DNA of 64,000 bases from Synechococcus sp. BIOS-U3-1 (GTDB lineage: Bacteria; Cyanobacteriota; Cyanobacteriia; PCC-6307; Cyanobiaceae). Within the stretch, counting starts at the first letter, position 1. Every line of letters begins with the position of its first letter. The notes below the pieces were generated by a model that saw nothing but the letters and a program-made list of their open reading frames with translations, made no database searches and was not told where the DNA came from. Made by a program: the position numbers and the translations under genes. Shown here piece after piece: positions 27,572 to 35,822 of the stretch. Where the stretch lies: contig NZ_CP047936.1 in NCBI RefSeq assembly GCF_014279975.1, positions 1,550,001 through 1,614,000 of the forward strand, given 5' to 3'.

Positions 27572-28147
27572 ATGCAAACGGATCCCTCACAGCACGTTCA
27601 ACTGCAGGTCGGCCCTTCAGGTCGAGCCATGGCGGAGTCAATGGACCCGGCGCTGCTGGAGGGGTTTCAGGCGCACTTCAACATGGAGCGTCAGGCCCAT
27701 GCGACATATTTTGGCGCTGCTATCTGGATGGGGGAACGAGAATTACGCGGCTTCTCCAATCACTTCATGGATGAGGCAAAAGGAGAACAAGAGCACGCAG
27801 CGAAGGTTGCTGACTACCTGATCGCACGCGCACAATCACCCGAACTACAGGCTCTCGAAGCTCCTGATCAATCCTGGGGATCGATCATCGACGTGATGAG
27901 CACAGCCTTTCTGACGGAACGAGACGTGACGACATCACTCCAACAATTACTAATGGCTGCAGAACAAGTCTGTGACACACGCAGCACTGTGTTTCTTGAA
28001 GCGATGGTGGAGGCACAAATCAAAGCCGAACATGAAGCCGCTCATCTGCTCGGACGAACAAAGTTCGCTGACGGTCAGGCTGCTGCAGTGTTAGTCATTG
28101 ACAACGAACTGATAGAGGGTGTCGCGCACCCTGCCCAGCTTCAGTAA
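27572..28147 (+). CDS. Ferritin (SynFtn-type)
   Basis: 191 residues, a four-helix iron-storage protein forming a 24-mer shell. The first helix has FNMERQAHATYFGAA and the second DEAKGEQEHAAKVADY, giving the E...ExxH di-iron ligands of a ferroxidase centre; a later EMVEAQIKAEHEAA-type helix completes the site. There is no haem-binding Met typical of bacterioferritin. Two Crp-like regulator genes flank it and a Cys-rich small gene converges on its 3' end with no gap. Confidence 0.9.
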   Translation: MQTDPSQHVQLQVGPSGRAMAESMDPALLEGFQAHFNMERQAHATYFGAAIWMGERELRGFSNHFMDEAKGEQEHAAKVADYLIARAQSPELQALEAPDQSWGSIIDVMSTAFLTERDVTTSLQQLLMAAEQVCDTRSTVFLEAMVEAQIKAEHEAAHLLGRTKFADGQAAAVLVIDNELIEGVAHPAQLQ

Positions 28148-28438
28148 TCAGTTCACCGAAGATCGGATTTTCGCGACTGCCCGCCTGGCGACTTCACTGG
28201 CAAAATCCAATGCCAAGGGATCCAGAACGGACTCGCGATCCATTCCTGCAATCAGCTTCTGAAGCTGCTTGAGATGTGCTGTTAGCTGACACTGCTCAGA
28301 GCGCAATCGCTTAAGAAGTGTCTGATTCAGGCAAAAATTGCACTGTTGGTGGATCTGAAGACTCCGCCTAGAGCAACGCTCTGCATCACGACAGAGCGTT
28401 GCCAGGAGATTGCTGCTCTGGCAGTGGATCACAACCAT
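28148..28438 (-). CDS. Cys-rich small protein next to ferritin
   Basis: 96 residues; six Cys occur in the N-terminal half, including CNFC. The C-terminal half is a plain helix. Its ATG shares one base with the TGA stop of the upstream Crp-like regulator (TGATG), so the two are translationally coupled. An Fe-S or redox role beside ferritin, analogous to Bfd, is speculative; no fold is recognised. Confidence 0.55.
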   Translation of the reverse strand: MVVIHCQSSNLLATLCRDAERCSRRSLQIHQQCNFCLNQTLLKRLRSEQCQLTAHLKQLQKLIAGMDRESVLDPLALDFASEVARRAVAKIRSSVN

Positions 28439-29043
28439 CAGAGATGGGTCAGGGGAGCGGTGCTGATCATGTCGATTGAGAAGTTCATGGTGAATTCACC
28501 ACCCGAACAGTTCATCGGATCCACATTCCTCCACTTAGAGACCTGACGGGTCGTGGTGACGCGCGTGGCTCCGATCAGCTCTCCAAGTCGGTCATGGGTG
28601 AGGCGAAAAGGCAACTGGAAGCAATCGCTGCATCGCTTGCCAAGACGATTGACCAACAGCGAGAAGAGAGCATGAAGTCTTTGCTCGGCCTGTCCGAGGT
28701 GACGGATGCGCAAAAGCTGCAACGTCCACTCATTCACTGCATCCATACCGACTTCATCGTCAGATGAAACGCTGCGAGCCAGGCGAAGATCAGTGAGGGC
28801 TTCCACGCAGATGCCTTCGCTACAGAGGCGGTCAGTCCTCAGGCGATCTCCAGCCTGAAGGAAAGCCAGAGTCATGCCCTCTGTTTCTTCACAGGGGCAG
28901 TACACACGGCAAAAGCCTTCATGGACCTCAAGAATGCTGCCTTGGCCAGCAGAAGCCGGGTCGATCAACACGGTCTGGTGACGAGGCATCGTCATCAATG
29001 CCACGGGAGCATCGGGAAGAAACCGGTAAGCCGAAAGAGTCAT
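28438..29043 (-). CDS. Crp/Fnr-family transcriptional regulator (second copy)
   Basis: 201 residues with a shortened effector-like domain and a C-terminal helix-turn-helix (LTHDRLGELIGATRVTTTRQ). Organisation is similar to the regulator at 26748-27389. It is coupled to the Cys-rich small gene downstream and faces the ferritin gene, supporting a dedicated iron or redox control unit. Confidence 0.78.
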   Translation of the reverse strand: MTLSAYRFLPDAPVALMTMPRHQTVLIDPASAGQGSILEVHEGFCRVYCPCEETEGMTLAFLQAGDRLRTDRLCSEGICVEALTDLRLARSVSSDDEVGMDAVNEWTLQLLRIRHLGQAEQRLHALFSLLVNRLGKRCSDCFQLPFRLTHDRLGELIGATRVTTTRQVSKWRNVDPMNCSGGEFTMNFSIDMISTAPLTHL

Positions 29044-29460
29044 GGACGGATAACGTCCTGCTATTGAGAATCGATCTCGACTCTAGAAGCAAAACTGGCC
29101 TTCATGCAAGCGATTCTCAGAAGCAGTAGGAGGTTCCTTTGAGCCATTTGCTACGAAGAGGCCCAACAAGACGTGATCTGCGAGGTACGAATGGCACTTG
29201 CGCAACCGACCAGATCCCACTGGACAGCTACAAACACCGCGATTCGAGCGATCCCTGCAACGTTGCAGGAAAGGGGCATCGAAGCCAAGCCAGACACTGC
29301 CGATGGGCCGTAGTACCTCTTCACAAACGAGCCTCACGCGTCTGCAAATCACCATCAACAGGTACGCGAACTCACTTGCAGCTCACCGTTGCAAGAACAG
29401 TCAGCCTCCTGAGGAGCGATCCTCATCAGAACTTGAGCCCTGCCTGACCCGCTGCTAAGC

Positions 29461-29537
29461 ACTGACGCTCCATGCACCGACGCTCCATGCACCGACGCTC
29501 CATGCACTGAAGCTTTCATGCACTGAAGCTTCCATGC
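29461..29537. repeat. Tandem 15-16 bp minisatellite
   Basis: Five units of the form ac(t/c)ga(c/a)gct(c)catgc run head to tail: three of 15 bases and two of 16 with a/t variants. Unit length and the absence of spacers exclude CRISPR. The region 29050-29700 around it has no supported gene. Confidence 0.75.
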
Positions 29538-29699
29538 ACTGACGACGCCAACACAAAAGAAGGGGCAATCAACAAAGAAGGAATCCACACATTTGATACC
29601 AAAACAGCACAGAGGTGCATTTCGCTACGTACGAATGTTGAGCATGAATCCAGAAGCATTCGTTCATACAAGTAGACATTCCGCACCGAATCCAGCTCG

Positions 29700-29903
29700 A
29701 TGGATCTGCCGGAACAATGCCATCACGGATGCCGCAAAGCACAGGCAGTTGCACTACAGAACTGGTGCATGGGTCGGCTCTCTAAGCTCACACTTCAGGG
29801 ACGTGAAAATGATGCCCGAGCTTTGACGCAAGAGCACCTTGAAATATTGATTAAAGTCGATATCAGTAAAATTATGTGGATGCAAATCAAGAAATTTAAC
29901 TAA
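29700..29903 (+). CDS. Small hypothetical protein, 67 aa
   Basis: 67 residues starting MDLPEQCHHGCRKAQAVALQ, with a CHHGC motif and then an amphipathic helix (LTLQGRENDARALTQEHLEI). It looks more protein-like than the alternative frames and may bind metal through Cys/His, but no family is recognised. Confidence 0.45.
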   Translation: MDLPEQCHHGCRKAQAVALQNWCMGRLSKLTLQGRENDARALTQEHLEILIKVDISKIMWMQIKKFN

Positions 29904-30095
29904 AATTGCGTACAAAATCAAGCAAAAACAAGTATTCAAATTCAAACGATTATGCCTATTAAGTTATCTCTGAGCAGGACTTGAGTTTAGGCCTAAAACT
30001 GATCTGACCGTTACGCTTGACTAATACGATGTCAGTCAAGAATGCTGCAATTCAACGTTGTCTGCACAAGTGAAGTGCAGACAACGTTCGGCAGA

Positions 30096-31226
30096 TCAGA
30101 ACGAGAAGGTCACACCAGTTCCGATGTGATGATTCCAACCCTTGCCACCCTCAGAGCCCCAGTCTTCGGAGCTATAGACAGGTTCCCAGTGCGCGAAGAG
30201 CGCAATGGTGTCTGTAATTGGGTATTCCAGCTCAAGCTCTCCGCCCCAATCGGTGCGAGAGGAAAGACCTGAGTAGCTACCGGGTGAATAGAAACGCGGA
30301 CCAGCCGAAAGCGTGATATTTAGCAGGTCAACATTGAAACCAAAACCAGGCCAAAGATCGGTGTAATTACCGATATAGGTGCCATCAGATTCCCAACCAG
30401 TCCTGTTTTCAACGGAGATGAAAACGCCATCAATCACATCTTCCAGGCCATCACCCAGCGCGAAATTTACATCGCCGTCACCAAAGGCGTACGTGACATT
30501 GACGCCCACTTCGTTCTTCAGGCCTTCACCGAATTCCTCACCCTCACCTGTCACGTAGTAGGGCATCCAGGCAACCTGGAAAGCCCACTTTTCATTGGGT
30601 TGGTAGCGGGCAGCTAAGTAGCCCCTGACATCAGTCCGCTTAAAGGGTGCACCTGATCCATGTGCATGATCATCGTGCGCGCCGTGATCATCGTGGTCGT
30701 CATGATCAGCATGGTCGTCATGATCTTCATCGCCATGATCGTCGTGGCCATGATCATCGTGGTCATCATGATCTTCATCACCATGATCGTCGTGGCCATG
30801 ATCATCATGGTCGTCATGGTCACCGTGATCATCATGGTCTTCATGGTCACCGTGATCGCCATCGCCATGGTCATCGGAGCCATGGGCGTGAACCACGCCG
30901 TAGAAGTGTTCCGCCTCTCCGTAAACAGCAGAAGGTCCGATGGAACCTTCAATGGCAAACACTCCGTTGTTGGGCAATCCCCATTCGAAGACATAACCAA
31001 ACTGGCCATCAATGGCGTAGTGCTCAGGCTTGCCATCGAGGTTGGTTTCCATTCCTCCATGACCCTCAATGGTGATCACTGGAGTGACACGGAATTCACC
31101 GGCCGGCACTTGTTCACCACCACCATGTCCGCCGTGGGCATGGACCCCACGAATTGCAGCATCACCGGCTAGCAATAAAGCAAGTGCCGAGGCGGCATTC
31201 AAAAACGAAAGACGAGAAAAGATCAT
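30096..31226 (-). CDS. Outer-membrane beta-barrel with large His/Asp-rich metal-binding insert
   Basis: 376 residues. A signal peptide (ALALLLAGDAAIRGVHA) is followed by HGGHGGG. Residues 113-190 (30657-30890) are almost entirely His, Asp and Gly in repeating DHDDHG and DHGDED units with about 25 His. The rest alternates in beta-strand fashion and ends in Phe (GVTFSF), the outer-membrane insertion signal. It lies 49 bases downstream of znuA on the same strand and probably shares its Zur-controlled promoter. Zinc capture at the cell surface or periplasmic buffering is inferred; no TonB-box receptor features are seen. Confidence 0.8.
   Translation of the reverse strand: MIFSRLSFLNAASALALLLAGDAAIRGVHAHGGHGGGEQVPAGEFRVTPVITIEGHGGMETNLDGKPEHYAIDGQFGYVFEWGLPNNGVFAIEGSIGPSAVYGEAEHFYGVVHAHGSDDHGDGDHGDHEDHDDHGDHDDHDDHGHDDHGDEDHDDHDDHGHDDHGDEDHDDHADHDDHDDHGAHDDHAHGSGAPFKRTDVRGYLAARYQPNEKWAFQVAWMPYYVTGEGEEFGEGLKNEVGVNVTYAFGDGDVNFALGDGLEDVIDGVFISVENRTGWESDGTYIGNYTDLWPGFGFNVDLLNITLSAGPRFYSPGSYSGLSSRTDWGGELELEYPITDTIALFAHWEPVYSSEDWGSEGGKGWNHHIGTGVTFSF
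30657..30890 (-). repeat. His/Asp-coding low-complexity repeat
   Basis: Imperfect short repeats of catgatcatcgtgg-like units (plus-strand view) encode the His/Asp-rich segment of the outer-membrane protein. The regular period suggests growth by slippage; an antisense frame here encodes only Met/Ile/Val repeats and is an artefact. Confidence 0.8.
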
Positions 31227-31275
31227 CAGATCAAAAATTCAGAAATCCAAAAATTCAGAAAAGAGTGAAAATCAA

Positions 31276-32169
31276 TCAGCGAATTGAGGCCCAACGCTCC
31301 TGAAGCTGAGCTGCGCCGTTTTCATCACAACGTCCGCCCTGGGCAACAACGAACGTGCAGATGTTGCCAGTGGCTGTTTGCACAAGACTTTTCCCTGGAG
31401 CCTGGCCGTCTGCAAACAAGGGCTTGCTGGCAAGCGGGACGCCACTGGCTTTGCTGATCCGGCGCATGGTCTTGGACGGGGGCAGCGCCTCGGGGAAAAT
31501 CACCTTGGTTCCGGATTTTTTGATCGCCTTACTGATGGAACTCAGACTGGAAGGGCGCATGCGACCGCCAGTGGCATATTCATCAATAACGGGAAGTTCG
31601 CGAATGCCGAACCGACGCGCCAGAAAGGAATAGGCACGATGGCCCGTGATCAGAACCCTCTGTTCAGCGGGGACTGTCTTGATCTGCTGGCCGGTCCAGG
31701 TTCCGAGCGAATTGAGCACTGAATCCATAGCAGCGCGGCGCTGATCAATCGCTGCGTTCTGACTTCCGTTGAACACAGGCTTGAGCTTGGTCGCAACCAC
31801 ATTGGTCATCGATGCCGCAATTGCGGGGTCATGCCAAAGATGCGGGTCATTCAAGGGATTGCTGGGAACAGCAATTTCACCCACGGAGACCACCGGTCCA
31901 CCAGCTTTGACGCCCTTGAGAGCAGGTGTGAGGTTGTAGCCATTCAGCACAACAAGCTTGGCCTTACTGAGATTGCTGCGATCAGCAGGCCTCAGAGCCA
32001 TGGTGTGCGGGTCTGTCCCCGGCGGGATCAGGCAAATCACACGGGCCTGATCAGACACCAGCTTCTTGGTGATGTCGCAGAGAACGCCGTCAACTGCAAC
32101 AACCGTTGGGGTTGAAGAGGCAGCTGCTAGCAGGGTTCCTGCTGCTGCTGTGAGAAGAGAGAAGGCCAA
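31276..32169 (-). CDS. znuA: Zinc ABC transporter, periplasmic binding protein
   Basis: 297 residues, cluster A-I metal-binding protein. Ligand positions are visible: His in PPGTDPHTM, His in NDPHLWHDP, His in LITGHRAYSF, and the late acidic site in FPEALPP. The third ligand is His, as in zinc ZnuA, whereas the manganese protein at 40129-41112 has Glu there. A Cys pair near the C-terminus (ICTF ... GGRC) fits the ZnuA disulfide. No His-rich loop. The start TTG 32169 precedes a short signal sequence; a Zur-like box lies 25 bases upstream. Confidence 0.88.
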   Translation of the reverse strand: MAFSLLTAAAGTLLAAASSTPTVVAVDGVLCDITKKLVSDQARVICLIPPGTDPHTMALRPADRSNLSKAKLVVLNGYNLTPALKGVKAGGPVVSVGEIAVPSNPLNDPHLWHDPAIAASMTNVVATKLKPVFNGSQNAAIDQRRAAMDSVLNSLGTWTGQQIKTVPAEQRVLITGHRAYSFLARRFGIRELPVIDEYATGGRMRPSSLSSISKAIKKSGTKVIFPEALPPSKTMRRISKASGVPLASKPLFADGQAPGKSLVQTATGNICTFVVAQGGRCDENGAAQLQERWASIR

Positions 32170-32193
32170 CTTGTGACAAATGATCTCCGGAAA

Positions 32194-32208
32194 CGATAAT
32201 CATTCTCA
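32194..32208 (-). promoter_or_regulatory. Zur-like operator of znuA
   Basis: On the minus strand the 15-base sequence is TGAGAATGATTATCG, one base different from the box at 16568. It lies in the 52-base gap between the znuB stop and the znuA start, so znuA and the His/Asp-rich gene likely have their own Zur-controlled promoter. Confidence 0.75.
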
Positions 32209-32221
32209 CTACGAATGCAAG

Positions 32222-33013
32222 TCAAGCTGCATTGGCTGGTCGCAAGCTGGGCAGGCATAGCAGAACCATGCACACAACTCCGATGAGGGGGCCAGGGGGC
32301 AGATTCAGGGGAAGAGCCAAGAGGAAACCCACCGCGCTGAGGGCCAGGCCCACCAACGCGGACTGAAGCATCGCGGCACGCAGACTGGTGACCCGCCAAA
32401 GACCTGGAAGCACGGGAGCACAGAGCAAGCCAATCACCAAAATCACTCCAACAGCTGACATGGCACTGACGATCACCATGGAGGTGACCAAAGACTGAAC
32501 GAGTTGCAGAGCTCTCACTGGAAGGCCGGAGGCCTGAGCCCCCTCTGGATCAACACCCAGAAACACAAGCTGTCGGTAGCGAGTCAGCAGCAACACCGCC
32601 ATCGCGGCGGCAGCCACAAAAACCCTGTATAGGTCTGACCAGTCAACGATCAGCAAATCGCCAAACAGGAGAGCCTCAAGATCAAGACGAATATTCAAGA
32701 CTGGAATCAGCAGCACACCAAAGCCAAGGAAACCGGCAAGCACGGTGTTAATCACCGCTTCCTGGCCAGCCGGTTGCCCCCGCTGAAGCCGCTCGGCTGC
32801 CATGGACCCCAGCAAACCGCTCATCACCCCGCCGATGGCTGGGTCAACCCCGCATGCCACGGCAATGGCAACACCGGGAAGCACGGCATGGGAAATCAGA
32901 TTGGCTTGCAGAACACGTCTCTGGGTGACCAACAACGTGCCCGTCACCGGGCAGAGCACACCCACAAGCAATGCCATTAGCAGTGGAACCAGCCACAGAT
33001 CAAGTTCAGTCAT
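32222..33013 (-). CDS. znuB: Zinc ABC transporter, membrane permease
   Basis: About 263 residues from ATG 33013 (MTELDLWLVP). It has eight or so hydrophobic helices and the ABC-3 family look (SHAVLPGVAIAVACG; later LVTSMVIVSAMSAVGVILV). The start overlaps the znuC stop by 8 bases. Together with znuA and znuC it forms the high-affinity zinc importer. Confidence 0.88.
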   Translation of the reverse strand: MTELDLWLVPLLMALLVGVLCPVTGTLLVTQRRVLQANLISHAVLPGVAIAVACGVDPAIGGVMSGLLGSMAAERLQRGQPAGQEAVINTVLAGFLGFGVLLIPVLNIRLDLEALLFGDLLIVDWSDLYRVFVAAAAMAVLLLTRYRQLVFLGVDPEGAQASGLPVRALQLVQSLVTSMVIVSAMSAVGVILVIGLLCAPVLPGLWRVTSLRAAMLQSALVGLALSAVGFLLALPLNLPPGPLIGVVCMVLLCLPSLRPANAA

Positions 33014-33707
33014 GGCATGACTCCCTCGGAGCGATAGTGCTGCCGAGCATCCAACGCACCTGCTGCGGAGGACCATCCGCAAGGACACGACCATCCAGCA
33101 CGATTACTCGGTCATAAAGATCAAGAGCCGAACCCCAGTCATGGTTGCTCACCAGCAGTGTCTGCCCTGCATCGGCCAGTTGACGCATCAGGGCAATCAA
33201 CTGTTCTCGTGACGGAGGATCAATCGCGGCGCAGGGTTCATCCAGCAACAGAACCCGAGATGGCTGCACCAGTGTGCGTGCCAGCAAGGCCCGTTGCTGT
33301 TGACCTCCAGACAGTGCATCCAGCCGACGGTTCGCCAACATTTCCAAGCCAACACGTTGCAAAGCCGCTTCCCGATCGCAACAACCAAATGAACTGTTGT
33401 TCATCGCTCCAAGAGCCACGAACTCGCGCACGGTGATGGGGAAAGACCAGTCGATCCGACCACGCTGCGGCATCAGCACCACCCGGTCACGACAGCTCTG
33501 AATCGGCATCCCGTCGCAAGCAACCATCCCCGCCGAAGGCAGCAATCGGCCCTGGAGTAAGTGCAGCAACGTGGATTTACCCGCCCCGTTGGCTCCAACC
33601 AGTGCAGTGAGCGTTCCGGCTTCCAGGGTCAGCGAGACATCATCAAGAACAACTCGGTTGCCATAAGCGACCGACAGACCTTGTGCAACGAGGGGGGGCA
33701 CCCTCAT
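33006..33707 (-). CDS. znuC: Zinc ABC transporter, ATPase
   Basis: 233 residues. Walker A GANGAGKSTLL, signature LSGGQQQRALLARTL, Walker B VLLLDEPCAAID and the H-loop VSNHDWG are all intact. It precedes znuB with an 8-base overlap and has a Zur-like box 7 bases before its start codon. Confidence 0.9.
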   Translation of the reverse strand: MRVPPLVAQGLSVAYGNRVVLDDVSLTLEAGTLTALVGANGAGKSTLLHLLQGRLLPSAGMVACDGMPIQSCRDRVVLMPQRGRIDWSFPITVREFVALGAMNNSSFGCCDREAALQRVGLEMLANRRLDALSGGQQQRALLARTLVQPSRVLLLDEPCAAIDPPSREQLIALMRQLADAGQTLLVSNHDWGSALDLYDRVIVLDGRVLADGPPQQVRWMLGSTIAPRESCHD

Positions 33708-33713
33708 GGGCCA

Positions 33714-33728
33714 TGAGAACGATTCTCG
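33714..33728. promoter_or_regulatory. Zur-like operator of znuCB
   Basis: tgagaacgattctcg is a 7-1-7 inverted repeat related to the boxes at 16568 and 32194. It fills the 27-base gap between the upstream gene's stop and znuC. Binding here would control znuCB from the end of the preceding operon. Confidence 0.7.
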
Positions 33729-33734
33729 ATCAAC

Positions 33735-35120
33735 CTATCCAGACGGATCCGAAAAGTCAGTCAAGACACCTCCGGCCGGCAGCCAACGCGCCAGCACCGC
33801 CGGTTGCTCGAGCACCTCGATGCCGAGGGTAATGCCGGAAATCAAAGCTATACGTCCATGATCGGCAGCAGGCTTCTGAACCACGGTGAGAAGTTGATCA
33901 CTCACTGGGTCGTAGTCGAGTTCCGACCCAGAGCTCAAGCGCCACGGTCCCAGAGAGCGTCGACGAATCTCTTGCCCCTCGCTGTCGAGCTGCAACAGCA
34001 CGTCCTCAGTGCGCAGTCCGGCTTCCCGCAGCACCAGCCAGAGTCGTTCGCCGCCGTTATCGCAGGCCGCTGCCATCACCCCGGCCTCACCCAGCCAGAC
34101 CTGCTGCGGAGGCCGGGCTGGAATCACTAGCTCCAGCGATCGGCGGTAGTCAGGCCAGTGGCGCACCAGCAAAGCGCGACCGGAGCCAGAGCAGAAGGCC
34201 TTCACCTCCCGACTTCCTGGAAGCGACTGCCTTGACCCTCCATCCAATGAGGGGTTGAGGGGCAGCAACTCCAAACCGTCGTAGGACGGCAACACCAGTC
34301 CGTTTCCATCGGGCAACAAACGCAGAGGGCCGCTGGCCTTCAGATCCAAAAACCGTCGTGCTTTCCCTTCGGACTGAATCCAGACGCGATCACTGTCTGG
34401 TGCAAACCCCCCGAGCTGAACCAGCAATTCTCCGCGTTGATTGCTGCTCAGGTGAGCAAACAGCAAAGTTCCCGAGTTTCCGGATTCCAGCTCTTCAAGG
34501 CTGCCCAGCACCGGATCACCAAGACCTTGCTCACGGATGCTCAGAGCCTGCTGATCCAATTGACGCAGCAGCACTCGCTGCCGAGCCTCACTGTCATCAC
34601 TGACCAGTGCGACTCCAGCGCCATTCCCCAGTGGTTCAATCTGCAGGATGCGTTGCTGCGCCGGCGCAAGCGACTGCCATCGTCCATCTCGCTGGCGCAG
34701 CATCAACCGTTCTCCATCGCCGCTGGGCACCACCGCAAGCAGATGTGGTCTGGGGTTCCACCAGACCAACTGCGCCTTGAGTGGCAACTGCCTCAGATCC
34801 TGGCCAAGCAGTTCCAGGCGCAGAGGTCCGGCGATCGGTGGGCCGGGGTTTACCAGTAGCCGCAGACGATCCTGTCGACCGAACCAGCGATGAGCACGAT
34901 CAGGCGCCAGTGAACTAGCTGCGACAGTGGCGCGGTCCATCGGCCTGCTGAAGCTGACATCCAGCGCAGCGGCTCCAGAACGAAGCGGCTGAATGGCCAC
35001 GGACTGAAGCCGAGGTGGTCGTCGCAACAGAATCTGCTGCTGCACAACAGCCAGTCCAGCCAGAGCCGCAAGGCATCCGAGTAACAGCCGCGGCCGTGCC
35101 GATGGAGCCGACAAGGTCAT
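33735..35120 (-). CDS. Hypothetical membrane-anchored protein, 461 aa
   Basis: 461 residues: one N-terminal helix (LLLGCLAALAGLAVV), then a long region of short beta-strand-like repeats rich in Leu, Gly and Asp, suggestive of a beta-propeller facing the periplasm. An early SFSRPMDRATV resembles Ig-like Big domains. It overlaps the TIGR03943 gene by 4 bases and precedes znuC by 27 bases, linking it to metal transport. No confident family. Confidence 0.6.
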   Translation of the reverse strand: MTLSAPSARPRLLLGCLAALAGLAVVQQQILLRRPPRLQSVAIQPLRSGAAALDVSFSRPMDRATVAASSLAPDRAHRWFGRQDRLRLLVNPGPPIAGPLRLELLGQDLRQLPLKAQLVWWNPRPHLLAVVPSGDGERLMLRQRDGRWQSLAPAQQRILQIEPLGNGAGVALVSDDSEARQRVLLRQLDQQALSIREQGLGDPVLGSLEELESGNSGTLLFAHLSSNQRGELLVQLGGFAPDSDRVWIQSEGKARRFLDLKASGPLRLLPDGNGLVLPSYDGLELLPLNPSLDGGSRQSLPGSREVKAFCSGSGRALLVRHWPDYRRSLELVIPARPPQQVWLGEAGVMAAACDNGGERLWLVLREAGLRTEDVLLQLDSEGQEIRRRSLGPWRLSSGSELDYDPVSDQLLTVVQKPAADHGRIALISGITLGIEVLEQPAVLARWLPAGGVLTDFSDPSG

Positions 35121-35821
35121 GGTTCGAGCGGGCGCTCAGGCCTTGGAATCAAGGTCACACGGGTCGGCTTCACCACATTGACCGGAACCCCCTTGCGCTC
35201 CTTCACAGTCATGGTTCCCTCAATCGCGAACCACTGATCCACCTTTGGATCGGCTTCATCGGGCCAGTCCACGGGCAGGCCGGCGGGCGTGGCATCTGCG
35301 AGGCAGCAGCGCACCGTCAAGCGGGCAAGCTGCAATGGTTCCCCGGGTCGATCCAAAACAAAGCCACTAATTCGCACTGGATCTCCGGCATGCAACTCCG
35401 GATCAGGCTGACTGCGAAGCAAACGGACCCACTCCGTCAGCGTGCGCTGCTCCGGAGGCAGGAAAAAGCTCAGACTCGGTGCCGTTGGAAGACTATCCGG
35501 ACGACTGGCAGCAAGGTCACTGAATGATGGTTGGGGAGGCAGAAGCAAAATCAACAAAGCCACCAGTGCAGACAACAGCCAACCGACAGGCGCCAAAGGC
35601 AGGCGTCGCCGGCCAACGAACCGCAGCTGGATCAGTCCAACCACCATCAGGACCACACCGGCAACGGCTACTACCGGATGAAAAGCTGCATTCAGCAGTA
35701 GATCCAACCGCGAGGACAGACTGCTCCAGACCAGAACCCAACCCCAAAGTGTGACCACCAGAGGGGGCAGAACAGCGGCCCGACGTAGCTGTCGCAAGCT
35801 TCTCATCGGAAAGGACACCAC
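35117..35821 (-). CDS. TIGR03943-family putative permease subunit
   Basis: 234 residues with four hydrophobic helices in the first half, then a soluble domain with VRISGFVLDRPGEP, VRCCLADATPAGLPVDW and FAIEGTM, the pattern of TIGR03943. This family occurs beside DUF318/YraQ-type permeases, as here (1-base gap to the upstream permease). Such pairs often sit in zinc regulons. Confidence 0.8.
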   Translation of the reverse strand: MVSFPMRSLRQLRRAAVLPPLVVTLWGWVLVWSSLSSRLDLLLNAAFHPVVAVAGVVLMVVGLIQLRFVGRRRLPLAPVGWLLSALVALLILLLPPQPSFSDLAASRPDSLPTAPSLSFFLPPEQRTLTEWVRLLRSQPDPELHAGDPVRISGFVLDRPGEPLQLARLTVRCCLADATPAGLPVDWPDEADPKVDQWFAIEGTMTVKERKGVPVNVVKPTRVTLIPRPERPLEP

Positions 35822-35822
35822 A

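Noticed and set aside
28621-29043. Assignment of the second regulator as NtcA
   Set aside because: The helix-turn-helix and effector region differ from the highly conserved NtcA sequence; only the family level is supported.
29461-29537. Possible CRISPR array
   Set aside because: Units are contiguous 15-16-mers with no spacers and no cas genes anywhere in the window.
30660-31172. Long plus-strand frame opposite the His/Asp-rich gene
   Set aside because: It is composed of Met/Ile/Val repeats created by the antisense of His/Asp codons; not a real protein.
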